DNA from: Flavobacteriaceae bacterium | GTDB lineage: Bacteria > Bacteroidota > Bacteroidia > Flavobacteriales > Flavobacteriaceae | NCBI GenBank assembly: GCA_002713705.1 | Contig: PAUJ01000020.1 | Coordinates: 19,182 to 24,796, forward strand | DNA length: 5,615 nt | Direction: 5' to 3' | Part shown: positions 1 to 5,507 of the stretch, piece after piece | Position numbering within the stretch: position 1 is the first letter of the stretch | Layout: each line of letters starts with the position of its first letter | Program-made: the position numbers and the translations under genes | The notes under the pieces: generated by a model | What the model saw: the letters and a program-made list of their open reading frames with translations, nothing else | Databases searched by the model: none | Told to the model about the DNA's origin: nothing

Positions 1-225
1 TCTGCGGTTGTAGAACCTATTGCAGCTGTTTTAGGAGCATTAGCTGTTGCTTTTTTTACTCCAATTTTACCTTATGCATTAGCTTTTGCTGCAGGTGCAA
101 TGATTTTTGTTGTTGTTGAAGAAGTAATTCCAGAAACCCAAAGAGATAAGTACACCGATATCGCAACCTTAGGTTTTATTGGAGGGTTTATAGTGATGAT
201 GTCTTTGGATGTTGGTTTAGGGTAA
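1..225 (+). CDS. ZIP-family divalent metal transporter, C-terminal part (5' end outside window)
   Basis: The frame is open from the first base to a TAA at 223-225 and gives the last 74 residues of a membrane protein. It starts [13 protein letters not shown], continues through a hydrophobic stretch to [20 protein letters not shown], then a short polar loop (QRDKYTD) and a last hydrophobic segment ending SLDVGLG. This pattern (a V-E-P helix, an AAGAM helix running into E-E-x-I-P-E, and a final G-rich helix at the very C-terminus) fits the last three helices of GufA/ZupT-like ZIP transporters. These carry zinc, iron or other divalent cations into the cytoplasm across the inner membrane. The metal-binding helices that would help define the substrate lie upstream of the window, so specificity cannot be read. 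It converges with the feo operon, which suits a metal-uptake role but does not prove it. Confidence 0.85.
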   Translation, partial: SAVVEPIAAVLGALAVAFFTPILPYALAFAAGAMIFVVVEEVIPETQRDKYTDIATLGFIGGFIVMMSLDVGLG

Positions 226-245
226 AATAGTCTAACATACTATTT
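225..245. terminator. Weak AT-rich hairpin after the ZIP gene
   Basis: A perfect 7-bp inverted repeat, AAATAGT / ACTATTT, with a 7-nt loop begins at the ZIP stop codon. It lies in the spacer where the ZIP gene and the minus-strand feo operon converge, so it could act in either direction. The stem has only one G-C pair and the T-runs after it are short, so the terminator reading is weak. The rest of the spacer, about 246-360, shows nothing else I can support. Confidence 0.25.
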
Positions 246-360
246 AATTATTGTTGATTTATAATAGTTATTATGAAATTAAGATTTATTTGTCGCCTAT
301 TTTTTCTAGTTTTAAAAGATTATCTAGTTACTAAAAAGGTGTTTTAACCGCTAAATAAGT

Positions 361-519
361 TTAGTGGCAAGCACAATCATTTTTACCACATTTGGTGTTT
401 TCCCCATCCATTGTTGTACTCTTCTTTTGTCTCCCTTCAAAAATTGGATTCCAAATAAATTTTTTAACTAGAAACCCTGCTGCTAATGAGAATGTAAGTA
501 TGACTAATAGATGTTGCAT
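361..519 (-). CDS. FeoB-associated small Cys-rich membrane protein
   Basis: This 52-residue protein reads from ATG at 519-517 to TAA at 363-361. It begins MQHLLVILTFSLAAGFLV, a single hydrophobic helix (about residues 3-18). A basic and polar linker follows (KK, then GRQKK), and the tail CGKNDCACH puts three cysteines and a histidine in the last nine residues. Small one-helix proteins with such a Cys-rich tail right after feoB are known as FeoB-associated Cys-rich membrane proteins; their role is not settled. Metal binding or an FeoC-like accessory role to FeoB is inferred. Its ATG shares one base with the feoB stop (TAATG), the usual arrangement for translational coupling. That overlap, the correct membrane-plus-Cys pattern and the genomic position make it a real gene despite its size. 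It is the last gene of the operon. Confidence 0.88.
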   Translation of the reverse strand: MQHLLVILTFSLAAGFLVKKFIWNPIFEGRQKKSTTMDGENTKCGKNDCACH

Positions 520-2618
520 TATTTAAGTATTTGATAAGCAGCTAAAGCAACAATATATGCTAAAGCAGTCATTGATAATAATTGCCATAATGGCCATTTC
601 CATGAATTTGTTTCTCGTTTTACGATGGCTAAGGTACTCATACATTGCATCGCAAAAGCATAAAATAATAAAAGAGAAATACCACTCGCTAAATTAAATA
701 ATGGCGCTCCGTTAGATGGGTTAATTTCAGCAGCCATTCTTTCTTTTATAGTTTCTACTTCATCATTTCCAACATTATACATAGTAGCAAGAGTTCCAAT
801 AAAAACTTCTCTTGCAGCAAATGAACTTATAAGGGCAATACCTATTTTCCAATCGTATCCTAAAGGTTTTACCGCAGGTTCTATAAATTTACCAACCATA
901 CCTATATATGAATTCTCTAATTTAAAAGAGGATAATTTAATAGCTAGCTCCTCTTGTGATAAATTTTGTTGTTCGGTTTGTTGTAAAACAATTTCTTCCG
1001 CTTGATTGAATTCTCCAGGGCCATAAGAACCCATAACCCATAAGATTATTGAAATAGCTAAGATTATTTTTCCAGCTCCAAATACAAATGATTTCGTTTT
1101 TTCTAATACGGTAATCCCTACATTTTTCAATAAGGGTAGTTTGTAATTTGGCATTTCAATTACAAAAAAAGACTTGCTTTTTACATGTAAATATTTGTCT
1201 AAGGTATAAGCTGCAATAATTGCAGCAGCAAAACCTAAACCATATAAAATTAAAAGCGTTAACCCTTGTAAACTGATAATTCCCAATACTCGACCTTCTG
1301 GAATAACCAATGAAATGATTATTAAATAAACAGGTAATCTAGCTGCACAAGTTATAAATGGTGTTACTAAAATTGTAATAAGGCGTTCTTTCCAATTTTC
1401 AATATTTCTAGTAGCCATAATAGCAGGAATTGCACAAGCAGTACCGGAAACTAAGGGTACAACACTTTTTCCGCTTAATCCAAAACGACGCATAATTCTG
1501 TCCATTAAAAAGACCACACGACTCATATAACCACTTTCTTCTAAAATGGAAATAAATAAAAATAAAAATGCAATTTGTGGTATAAAAATTACAATACCAC
1601 CAAGTCCAGGTATGATTCCTTCTGCAATTAAATTTGAAAATACACCAGGAGGTAAATTAATTTTTAACCATTCACTTAACAATGTAAATGAATTATCAAT
1701 AAAGTCCATTGGATAGGTGCTCCAATCGAATATGGCTTGAAATATCAATAATAAAATAGAAAAGAAAATTACATACCCCCAAAACTTATGAGTTAATATT
1801 TTATCAAACCTACTTCTTAAATCTTTTGCATTTTTTGAATCAATTGATAAGGTCTTTTTTAGGGTATCATTGATAAATTGATATCGGGCTATGGTTTCTT
1901 TTTGCTGTAATCGTTTTAGATTAGTTATAGATTCTGTTTGAAAGGGTTGGATTCCATTTATTTTCTTCCTATTTAACTTTCCAAAATTAACATCCTGGGT
2001 AACCACCAACCATAATTTATATAAATCTTGATTTGGGAAAGTTTTTTGAAGGCGTTCAAAATATTCGGGAGCGATTTTAGAGGAATTTATACAAGGTGTT
2101 AAAGAGAGCGAATTGTAATTTGAAATTAAACTTTTTAAGGTTTCAATTCCAGTTTTTTTTCTGGAACTTATTAAAACAATTTTAGTTCCTAATTTTTCCT
2201 CTAGTTCTTTAATATTAAGTGAAATGGCTTTACGTTTCATTCTGTCAGCCATATTAATTGCTAAAATGGTTGGAATTCCAAGATCTTTTATTTGTGTAAA
2301 TAAAAGTAAGTTTCTTTTTAAGTTCTCAATATCTGCTATAACGACAGCCACATCGGGATAATCTTTATCTTTTTTATTAAGTAGTAATTCTATAACTACA
2401 TTTTCATCTAAGGAAGAAGCATTTAAACTGTAAGTCCCGGGAAGGTCAATAATGTGAGCTTTTAAGTTTCTTTCAAGCTGGCAGGTTCCTTGTTTTTTTT
2501 CAACCGTAATTCCCGGATAATTTCCAACTTTTTGATTAAGCCCAGTAAGGATATTAAATACAGAGCTCTTTCCTGTATTTGGATTACCAATAAGTGCAAC
2601 ATTTATTTGTTTAGCCAT
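519..2618 (-). CDS. feoB: Ferrous iron transporter FeoB (GTPase-coupled inner-membrane permease)
   Basis: FeoB takes up Fe2+ through the inner membrane. The cytoplasmic N-terminal G domain is complete: G1 GNPNTGKS (residues 11-18), G2 threonine 38 in GNYPGIT, G3 DLPG (58-61), G4 NMAD (122-125) and a G5-like SS near 151-152. A helical linker leads to the membrane part, which starts near residue 279. The membrane core keeps the family cysteines: C395 in SGTACAIPA, C424 in FITCAARLPVY and C659 in MQCMSTLA, plus the AAREVFIGTLATMY motif. I chose the ATG at 2618 (MAKQINVALIGNP, 699 residues). A longer in-frame reading from TTG at 2636 would add six residues, but it lies further inside feoA and puts non-family residues before the G domain. 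The chosen ATG overlaps the feoA end by 8 nt (ATGGCTAA). FeoB is not fused to FeoA here, unlike in some Bacteroidota. No key residue appears to be missing, and the length is somewhat shorter than the roughly 770 residues of E. coli FeoB. Confidence 0.97.
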   Translation of the reverse strand: MAKQINVALIGNPNTGKSSVFNILTGLNQKVGNYPGITVEKKQGTCQLERNLKAHIIDLPGTYSLNASSLDENVVIELLLNKKDKDYPDVAVVIADIENLKRNLLLFTQIKDLGIPTILAINMADRMKRKAISLNIKELEEKLGTKIVLISSRKKTGIETLKSLISNYNSLSLTPCINSSKIAPEYFERLQKTFPNQDLYKLWLVVTQDVNFGKLNRKKINGIQPFQTESITNLKRLQQKETIARYQFINDTLKKTLSIDSKNAKDLRSRFDKILTHKFWGYVIFFSILLLIFQAIFDWSTYPMDFIDNSFTLLSEWLKINLPPGVFSNLIAEGIIPGLGGIVIFIPQIAFLFLFISILEESGYMSRVVFLMDRIMRRFGLSGKSVVPLVSGTACAIPAIMATRNIENWKERLITILVTPFITCAARLPVYLIIISLVIPEGRVLGIISLQGLTLLILYGLGFAAAIIAAYTLDKYLHVKSKSFFVIEMPNYKLPLLKNVGITVLEKTKSFVFGAGKIILAISIILWVMGSYGPGEFNQAEEIVLQQTEQQNLSQEELAIKLSSFKLENSYIGMVGKFIEPAVKPLGYDWKIGIALISSFAAREVFIGTLATMYNVGNDEVETIKERMAAEINPSNGAPLFNLASGISLLLFYAFAMQCMSTLAIVKRETNSWKWPLWQLLSMTALAYIVALAAYQILK

Positions 2619-2841
2619 TGATAAGTTCAATTTCAATTTTGCAAGCCATTTCCTTTCTGATAGCTAAATGACTGCCATTAATAGTAAGATATAATGGGTC
2701 TTTAAAAGGAGCTTCTTGCAGTAAAGTCACTTCATTACCAGGAAGACATCCCATTTCTAAGAGTTTTAAGGGGACTACATCTACAGAGAAGTCTTTTATA
2801 ACGGCCCGTTGCCCAATTTCTAAAGACGCAATAGAAAGCAT
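2611..2841 (-). CDS. feoA: FeoA, SH3-like partner of FeoB
   Basis: This 76-residue soluble protein matches FeoA: an SH3-like beta barrel of the same fold as the C-terminal domain of DtxR-type regulators. Visible family marks are the N-terminal L-x-x-G-Q-x-A-V-I strand, the central LLEMGCLPGNEV motif (a version of the R/L-x-x-x-G-h-x-x-G signature), the P-x-x-x-P-L-Y-L strand, and the final strand beginning LAIRKEMACKIEI. FeoA acts in the cytoplasm and is thought to bind FeoB and modulate its activity. The ATG at 2841-2839 is the first in frame and starts about 25 bases downstream of a good Bacteroidota promoter. FeoA heads the operon; its last 8 bases overlap feoB. The family length is typically 75-85 residues, so it is full length. 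Confidence 0.95.
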   Translation of the reverse strand: MLSIASLEIGQRAVIKDFSVDVVPLKLLEMGCLPGNEVTLLQEAPFKDPLYLTINGSHLAIRKEMACKIEIELING

Positions 2842-2866
2842 TTTTATTTAGATTCATTTTAAACAA

Positions 2867-2898
2867 CAAATGTAAACTAACATATTGACATGGAACAA
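2867..2898 (-). promoter_or_regulatory. Candidate promoter of the feoA-feoB operon
   Basis: On the minus strand there is TACATTTG (2874-2867), a perfect match to the Bacteroidota -7 consensus TAnnTTTG. TTG at 2898-2896 lies upstream with 21 bases between, inside the 17-23 range reported for flavobacteria. Transcription would start near 2860, leaving about 20 bases of leader before the feoA ATG. A short palindrome, AACAA-TC-TTGTT (2894-2905), overlaps the -33 element and could be part of a repressor site. The matching regulator is unknown. The position in the 99-base gap after the sco stop means feo can be transcribed separately from sco. Confidence 0.7.
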
Positions 2899-2940
2899 TC
2901 TTGTTTAATAAAAGTTTTAAAACTCCTTATGATAGGCGTA

Positions 2941-3609
2941 TTAATTTTCTCTTTTCAATATTTCGATATCCTTTAAAAGTTGTTGTATTTCTATATCATC
3001 AGTCCCATCGTAAAATCCTCGAATTCTTTTTTTCTTGTCTATTAAAACAAAGTTTTCTGTATGTATCATATCATATTGATCACCACTACCATTGGTTTTA
3101 ACTGCGAGATATGATTTTCTTGCAAGTTTATAAATTTCTTTTTTTTCTCCAGTAACAAGATTCCATTTTGTATCATTTACTCCTTTTTTAAGAGCGTATT
3201 TTTTTAATTGAGCAACCGAATCGATTTCTGGTGTAACCGAATGTGACAACAACATGACTGTAGAATCATTTTTCAATTTGTTTTGGACTTCAAGCATGTT
3301 ATCTGTCATTATGGGACAAATAGTTTGACAGGTGGTAAAAAAGAAATCTGCTACATATATTTTATTTTTATAATCTTCTTGAGTAATGGTTTTCCCGTTT
3401 TGATTGATCAATGAAAAGTCAGAAATTATATGATATTTTTTTACATGTTGCATGGTACTATCTACTAGTTCAGCATTCACTTTCGCTGGTTGAAATATTG
3501 GTAAAACCTCATTAGGTTTTAAAACTTGATATATAATTGAAATAATGATGATGGAAAGAATCAAAAGTACAAGTCCAAAAATTTTATACTTGGAAAAAAA
3601 TAAAAGCAT
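2941..3609 (-). CDS. SCO1/SenC-family copper chaperone, membrane-anchored
   Basis: This 222-residue protein has one N-terminal hydrophobic anchor (about residues 10-29) with basic residues before it, then a thioredoxin-like domain facing the periplasm. The copper ligands of the SCO family are present: C94 and C98 in TTCQTICPIMTDNM (CxxxCP) and H183 in DMIHTENFVLID. The beta strand before the cysteines (IYVADFFFT) and the LLSHSVTPEIDS segment are also typical. SCO proteins bind Cu(I)/Cu(II) or act as thiol-disulfide reductants and help build the CuA site of cytochrome c oxidase; the oxidase role here is inferred, since no oxidase gene is in the window. The start ATG at 3609 directly precedes the anchor and follows a promoter by a short leader. 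It lies 99 bases upstream of feoA on the same strand with no convincing terminator between, so some readthrough into feo is possible. No residue is missing and no frameshift is seen. Confidence 0.93.
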   Translation of the reverse strand: MLLFFSKYKIFGLVLLILSIIIISIIYQVLKPNEVLPIFQPAKVNAELVDSTMQHVKKYHIISDFSLINQNGKTITQEDYKNKIYVADFFFTTCQTICPIMTDNMLEVQNKLKNDSTVMLLSHSVTPEIDSVAQLKKYALKKGVNDTKWNLVTGEKKEIYKLARKSYLAVKTNGSGDQYDMIHTENFVLIDKKKRIRGFYDGTDDIEIQQLLKDIEILKREN

Positions 3610-3613
3610 ACTG

Positions 3614-3654
3614 TAAAAGTCTTTTTTTTAAAAAACAAAGTTAGGAGACTTTTA
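3614..3654. repeat. 9-bp inverted repeat straddling the sco promoter
   Basis: TAAAAGTCT (3614-3622) and AGACTTTTA (3646-3654) are perfect reverse complements separated by 23 bases. One arm sits between the -33 and -7 elements of the sco promoter, and the other sits in the leader just before the start codon. The arm centres are 32 bp apart, about three turns of the helix, which would place both on the same DNA face. This could be a two-site operator, or a hairpin if a transcript started upstream. The function is inferred only. Confidence 0.5.
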
Positions 3655-3665
3655 TCAAATTACAA
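3636..3665 (-). promoter_or_regulatory. Candidate promoter of the sco gene
   Basis: Read on the minus strand, TAACTTTG (3643-3636) matches the -7 consensus TAnnTTTG. TTG at 3665-3663 is 19 bases upstream, the usual spacing for Bacteroidota. The expected start near 3629 leaves about 20 bases of leader before the ATG at 3609. No Shine-Dalgarno sequence is obvious, as is normal in this phylum. Confidence 0.7.
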
Positions 3666-3823
3666 GTAAAATTTGGTCCCAAATGTTTTTAAAATATCAT
3701 TATTAGTGACTTTACAAAAGAATAATATTTTTTTTATTTTAAAATAAATTATAGGATCAAACTTAAATAGTTAATTAAAAGGTAATAAATTTAAGGTAAA
3801 AGAGATTTATAATATTAATTATC

Positions 3824-3836
3824 TATTTTTGCACCC
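3824..3836 (+). promoter_or_regulatory. Candidate -7 element and start region of the rseP promoter
   Basis: TATTTTTG (3824-3831) matches TAnnTTTG and is followed by CACCC, placing transcription start about 12-15 bases before the rseP ATG. There is no clean TTG at the right distance upstream, only AT-rich sequence, so the -33 element is weak or absent. The same TTTGCACCC string occurs at the tRNA-Asn promoter. The rest of the divergent sco-rseP spacer (about 3666-3823) is very AT-rich and shows no gene. Confidence 0.6.
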
Positions 3837-3850
3837 TAATTTTATAGACT

Positions 3851-5176
3851 ATGAGTCCATTTGCTGTCAAAGCATTACAATTGCTTCTGAGCCTTTCTTT
3901 ACTAATTGTCCTTCACGAATTGGGGCATTTTATACCTGCCAAATTATTTAAAACTCGTGTAGAGAAGTTTTACCTTTTTTTTGATATAAAGTTCTCTTTA
4001 TTTAAAAAGAAAATAGGAGAAACTGTTTATGGTATTGGTTGGTTACCACTAGGAGGATATGTAAAAATATCTGGAATGATTGACGAGAGTATGGACAAAG
4101 AGCAAATGGCCTTACCCCCTCAACCTTGGGAATTTAGATCCAAACCAACCTGGCAACGTTTGATCATTATGTTAGGTGGTGTTACTGTTAATATTATTGT
4201 TGGGTTTGTAATTTATATCTGCATATTTTACTTTGTAGGTCAAAAAATTGTTACTAATGATGAATTGCCAAATGGTTTTGCTGTTTCTCAAACATTTAAA
4301 GACTTAGGTTTTAAAAATGGGGATAAAGTTTTAAAGCTTAATGGGGAAGATTTTGAAAATTTAAATGACTTAAACCGTTACTTATTTTTAAGAGATGTTA
4401 ATTCACTGACTGTAAGTCACAACGATGGAAATACGGAAACAATTTCGATTCCGGAGGAAATTGGCATGACTATGTTTAAAGCAGGAGAATTAAGACCTTT
4501 TCAGCCTGTAAGAAGTAATGTTTTAGACACTATTATTCCAAATTATCCTGCTGAAAAAGCTGGATTATTAAAAGGAGATAAAATTTTATCAGTTAACGGA
4601 GTAACAACTCTTAATTGGGCAAGTTTATCAGAAAATATAAAAGCAAACCCTGTATCTGAAGTTACTTTAACTATTGATAGAGATGGGAGTTTAGAAACTA
4701 TTAAAGTTATACCTAGGGAGGATGGTACTATTGGAATTAATAATTTTGGTTTAGAATATGAAAATGCTTATAAACAAGTAAAATATGGGTTTATTGAAAG
4801 TTTAGGAGGAGGAATTAATTATGGATATAATGTTTTGACAGACTATGTAAAACAATTTAAATATGTATTTACAAGTGAGGGAGCTACACAAGTAGGTGGA
4901 TTTGGAGCAATTGCTAATTTATTTCCTGGTACATGGAATTGGATTTCTTTCTGGCATACCACCGCTTTAATTTCAATTATTTTAGCTTTTATGAATATTT
5001 TGCCTATACCAGCTTTAGATGGTGGACACGTTGTGTTTTTAATATATGAGATGGCTACCGGACGTAAGCCTAATGAAAAAGTAATGGAGTATGCACAAAT
5101 GGTAGGATTTATATTATTAATTACATTGGTATTATTTGCAAACGGTAATGATGTTTACAGATGGTTATTTAAATAA
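3851..5176 (+). CDS. rseP: RIP metalloprotease RseP (site-2 protease, M50 family)
   Basis: RseP cleaves transmembrane segments of proteins such as anti-sigma factors or leftover signal peptides, inside the inner membrane. This 441-residue protein is full length (E. coli RseP has 450). The zinc site is intact: HELGH at residues 22-26 in the first helix, with E23 as catalytic residue, and the third ligand D390 in NILPIPALDGGH. After the first helix comes the membrane-associated loop with WLPLGGYVKISGM (G68-G69-Y70), then a second helix with MLGGVTVN (N114). Two PDZ domains follow in the periplasm: the first around residues 140-205 and is degenerate, the second around 225-295 and starts near PNYPAEKAGLLKGDKILSVNG. 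Two C-terminal helices close the protein. ATG 3851 is the first start and leaves the usual short tail before the first helix. It is divergent from sco and only 18 bases separate its stop from the tRNA-Asn promoter, with no terminator visible, so readthrough into the tRNA is possible. The substrate in this organism is not shown by the window. Confidence 0.97.
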   Translation: MSPFAVKALQLLLSLSLLIVLHELGHFIPAKLFKTRVEKFYLFFDIKFSLFKKKIGETVYGIGWLPLGGYVKISGMIDESMDKEQMALPPQPWEFRSKPTWQRLIIMLGGVTVNIIVGFVIYICIFYFVGQKIVTNDELPNGFAVSQTFKDLGFKNGDKVLKLNGEDFENLNDLNRYLFLRDVNSLTVSHNDGNTETISIPEEIGMTMFKAGELRPFQPVRSNVLDTIIPNYPAEKAGLLKGDKILSVNGVTTLNWASLSENIKANPVSEVTLTIDRDGSLETIKVIPREDGTIGINNFGLEYENAYKQVKYGFIESLGGGINYGYNVLTDYVKQFKYVFTSEGATQVGGFGAIANLFPGTWNWISFWHTTALISIILAFMNILPIPALDGGHVVFLIYEMATGRKPNEKVMEYAQMVGFILLITLVLFANGNDVYRWLFK

Positions 5177-5193
5177 TAAAAAAATAAAAATTG

Positions 5194-5229
5194 TTTGCTG
5201 CACATAAAAAATAATTTATATTTGCACCC
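5194..5229 (+). promoter_or_regulatory. Promoter of tRNA-Asn
   Basis: TTTG at 5194-5197 and TATATTTG at 5217-5224, 19 bases apart, match the Bacteroidota -33 and -7 elements very well. CACCC follows, as at rseP. The start would be near 5230, giving a leader of about 65 bases that RNase processing must remove. The leader contains the palindrome GAACTTAAAGTTC (5260-5272) and is otherwise A-rich. Confidence 0.8.
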
Positions 5230-5295
5230 GCTTGTAAAACCAATAAGGCTTTAAAAAGCGAACTTAAAGTTCTAATAAAAATAACAATAATAAAT

Positions 5296-5369
5296 TCCTC
5301 TTTAGCTCAGCTGGTTAGAGCACCTGACTGTTAATCAGGGTGTCCTTGGTTCGAGTCCAAGAAGAGGAG
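5296..5369 (+). tRNA. tRNA-Asn (anticodon GTT)
   Basis: The 74-nt cloverleaf is complete. The acceptor stem TCCTCTT (5296-5302) pairs perfectly with AAGAGGA (5362-5368), followed by discriminator G at 5369, as expected for asparagine. The D stem is GCTC/GAGC (5305-5308 with 5318-5321), the anticodon stem CCTGA/TCAGG (5323-5327 with 5335-5339), and the 7-nt loop CTGTTAA holds anticodon GTT at 5330-5332. The T stem is CTTGG/CCAAG with loop TTCGAGT (5350-5356). The variable loop has 5 nt. CCA is not encoded, so it must be added after transcription. It is a single tRNA, not a cluster. Confidence 0.97.
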
Positions 5370-5375
5370 CAAAAC

Positions 5376-5407
5376 AACCCTTTATATCTTTGATGTAGAG
5401 GGTTTTT
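5376..5407 (+). terminator. Rho-independent terminator of tRNA-Asn
   Basis: Six bases after the tRNA, AACCCTTTATA pairs with TGTAGAGGGTT around... the arms are 5376-5386 and 5394-5404, with a 7-nt loop. The 11-bp stem includes two G-U pairs. Five T residues (5403-5407) follow, the first two of them in the stem. Position and form fit intrinsic termination of the tRNA transcript. Confidence 0.75.
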
Positions 5408-5445
5408 GCTTTAAGCAGTTATACCATCCAAATATACTAAAAAAG

Positions 5446-5490
5446 GGGTTAACTGCCACTTTACTGCCACTTATATGACAGTAAAAACCC
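5446..5490 (-). terminator. Candidate hairpin terminator for the minus-strand gene at the right edge
   Basis: GGGTT and ACTG (5446-5450 and 5452-5455) pair with CAGT (5479-5482) and AACCC (5486-5490), with a small uneven internal loop. On the minus strand the hairpin is followed by CC-free T residues: one C, then six T (5444-5439). It starts 18 bases downstream of the stop codon of the partial minus-strand frame, as a terminator should. The 23-base loop is long, so confidence is low. The tandem 11-bp repeat overlaps it and offers another reading. Confidence 0.35.
5452..5473 (+). repeat. Tandem 11-bp direct repeat downstream of tRNA-Asn
   Basis: Two head-to-tail copies, ACTGCCACTTT (5452-5462) and ACTGCCACTTA (5463-5473), differ only at the last base. 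They sit 83 bases beyond the tRNA 3' end, and a shortened inverse copy (CAGT, 5479-5482) follows. Repeats like these occur as recombinase- or regulator-binding sites next to tRNA genes, but no integrase is visible in the window, so the function is open. Confidence 0.7.
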
Positions 5491-5507
5491 AAAAAAATCA
5501 CATTAAT

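Noticed and set aside
273..347. 24-codon + strand open frame starting MKLRFICRLFF in the spacer between the ZIP gene and the feo operon
   Set aside because: It is very short, has no convincing promoter or domain, and such frames are common in AT-rich spacers. It also faces the end of the feo operon.
2913..2924. AGTTTTAAAACT palindrome between sco and feoA as a possible sco terminator
   Set aside because: The perfect palindrome leaves no room for a loop, is almost all A and T, and only TTT follows it on the minus strand. It would not form a stable terminator.
2901..3101. 66-codon open frame on the + strand, opposite the 3' end of the SCO gene
   Set aside because: It mostly lies antisense to a well-supported coding region, has a composition of chance type (many F, H and Y) and no recognisable domain.
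5248..5259. GCTTT-AA-AAAGC inverted repeat in the tRNA leader as a hairpin
   Set aside because: The two-base loop is too tight and the arms are nearly all A and T. It is likely chance.
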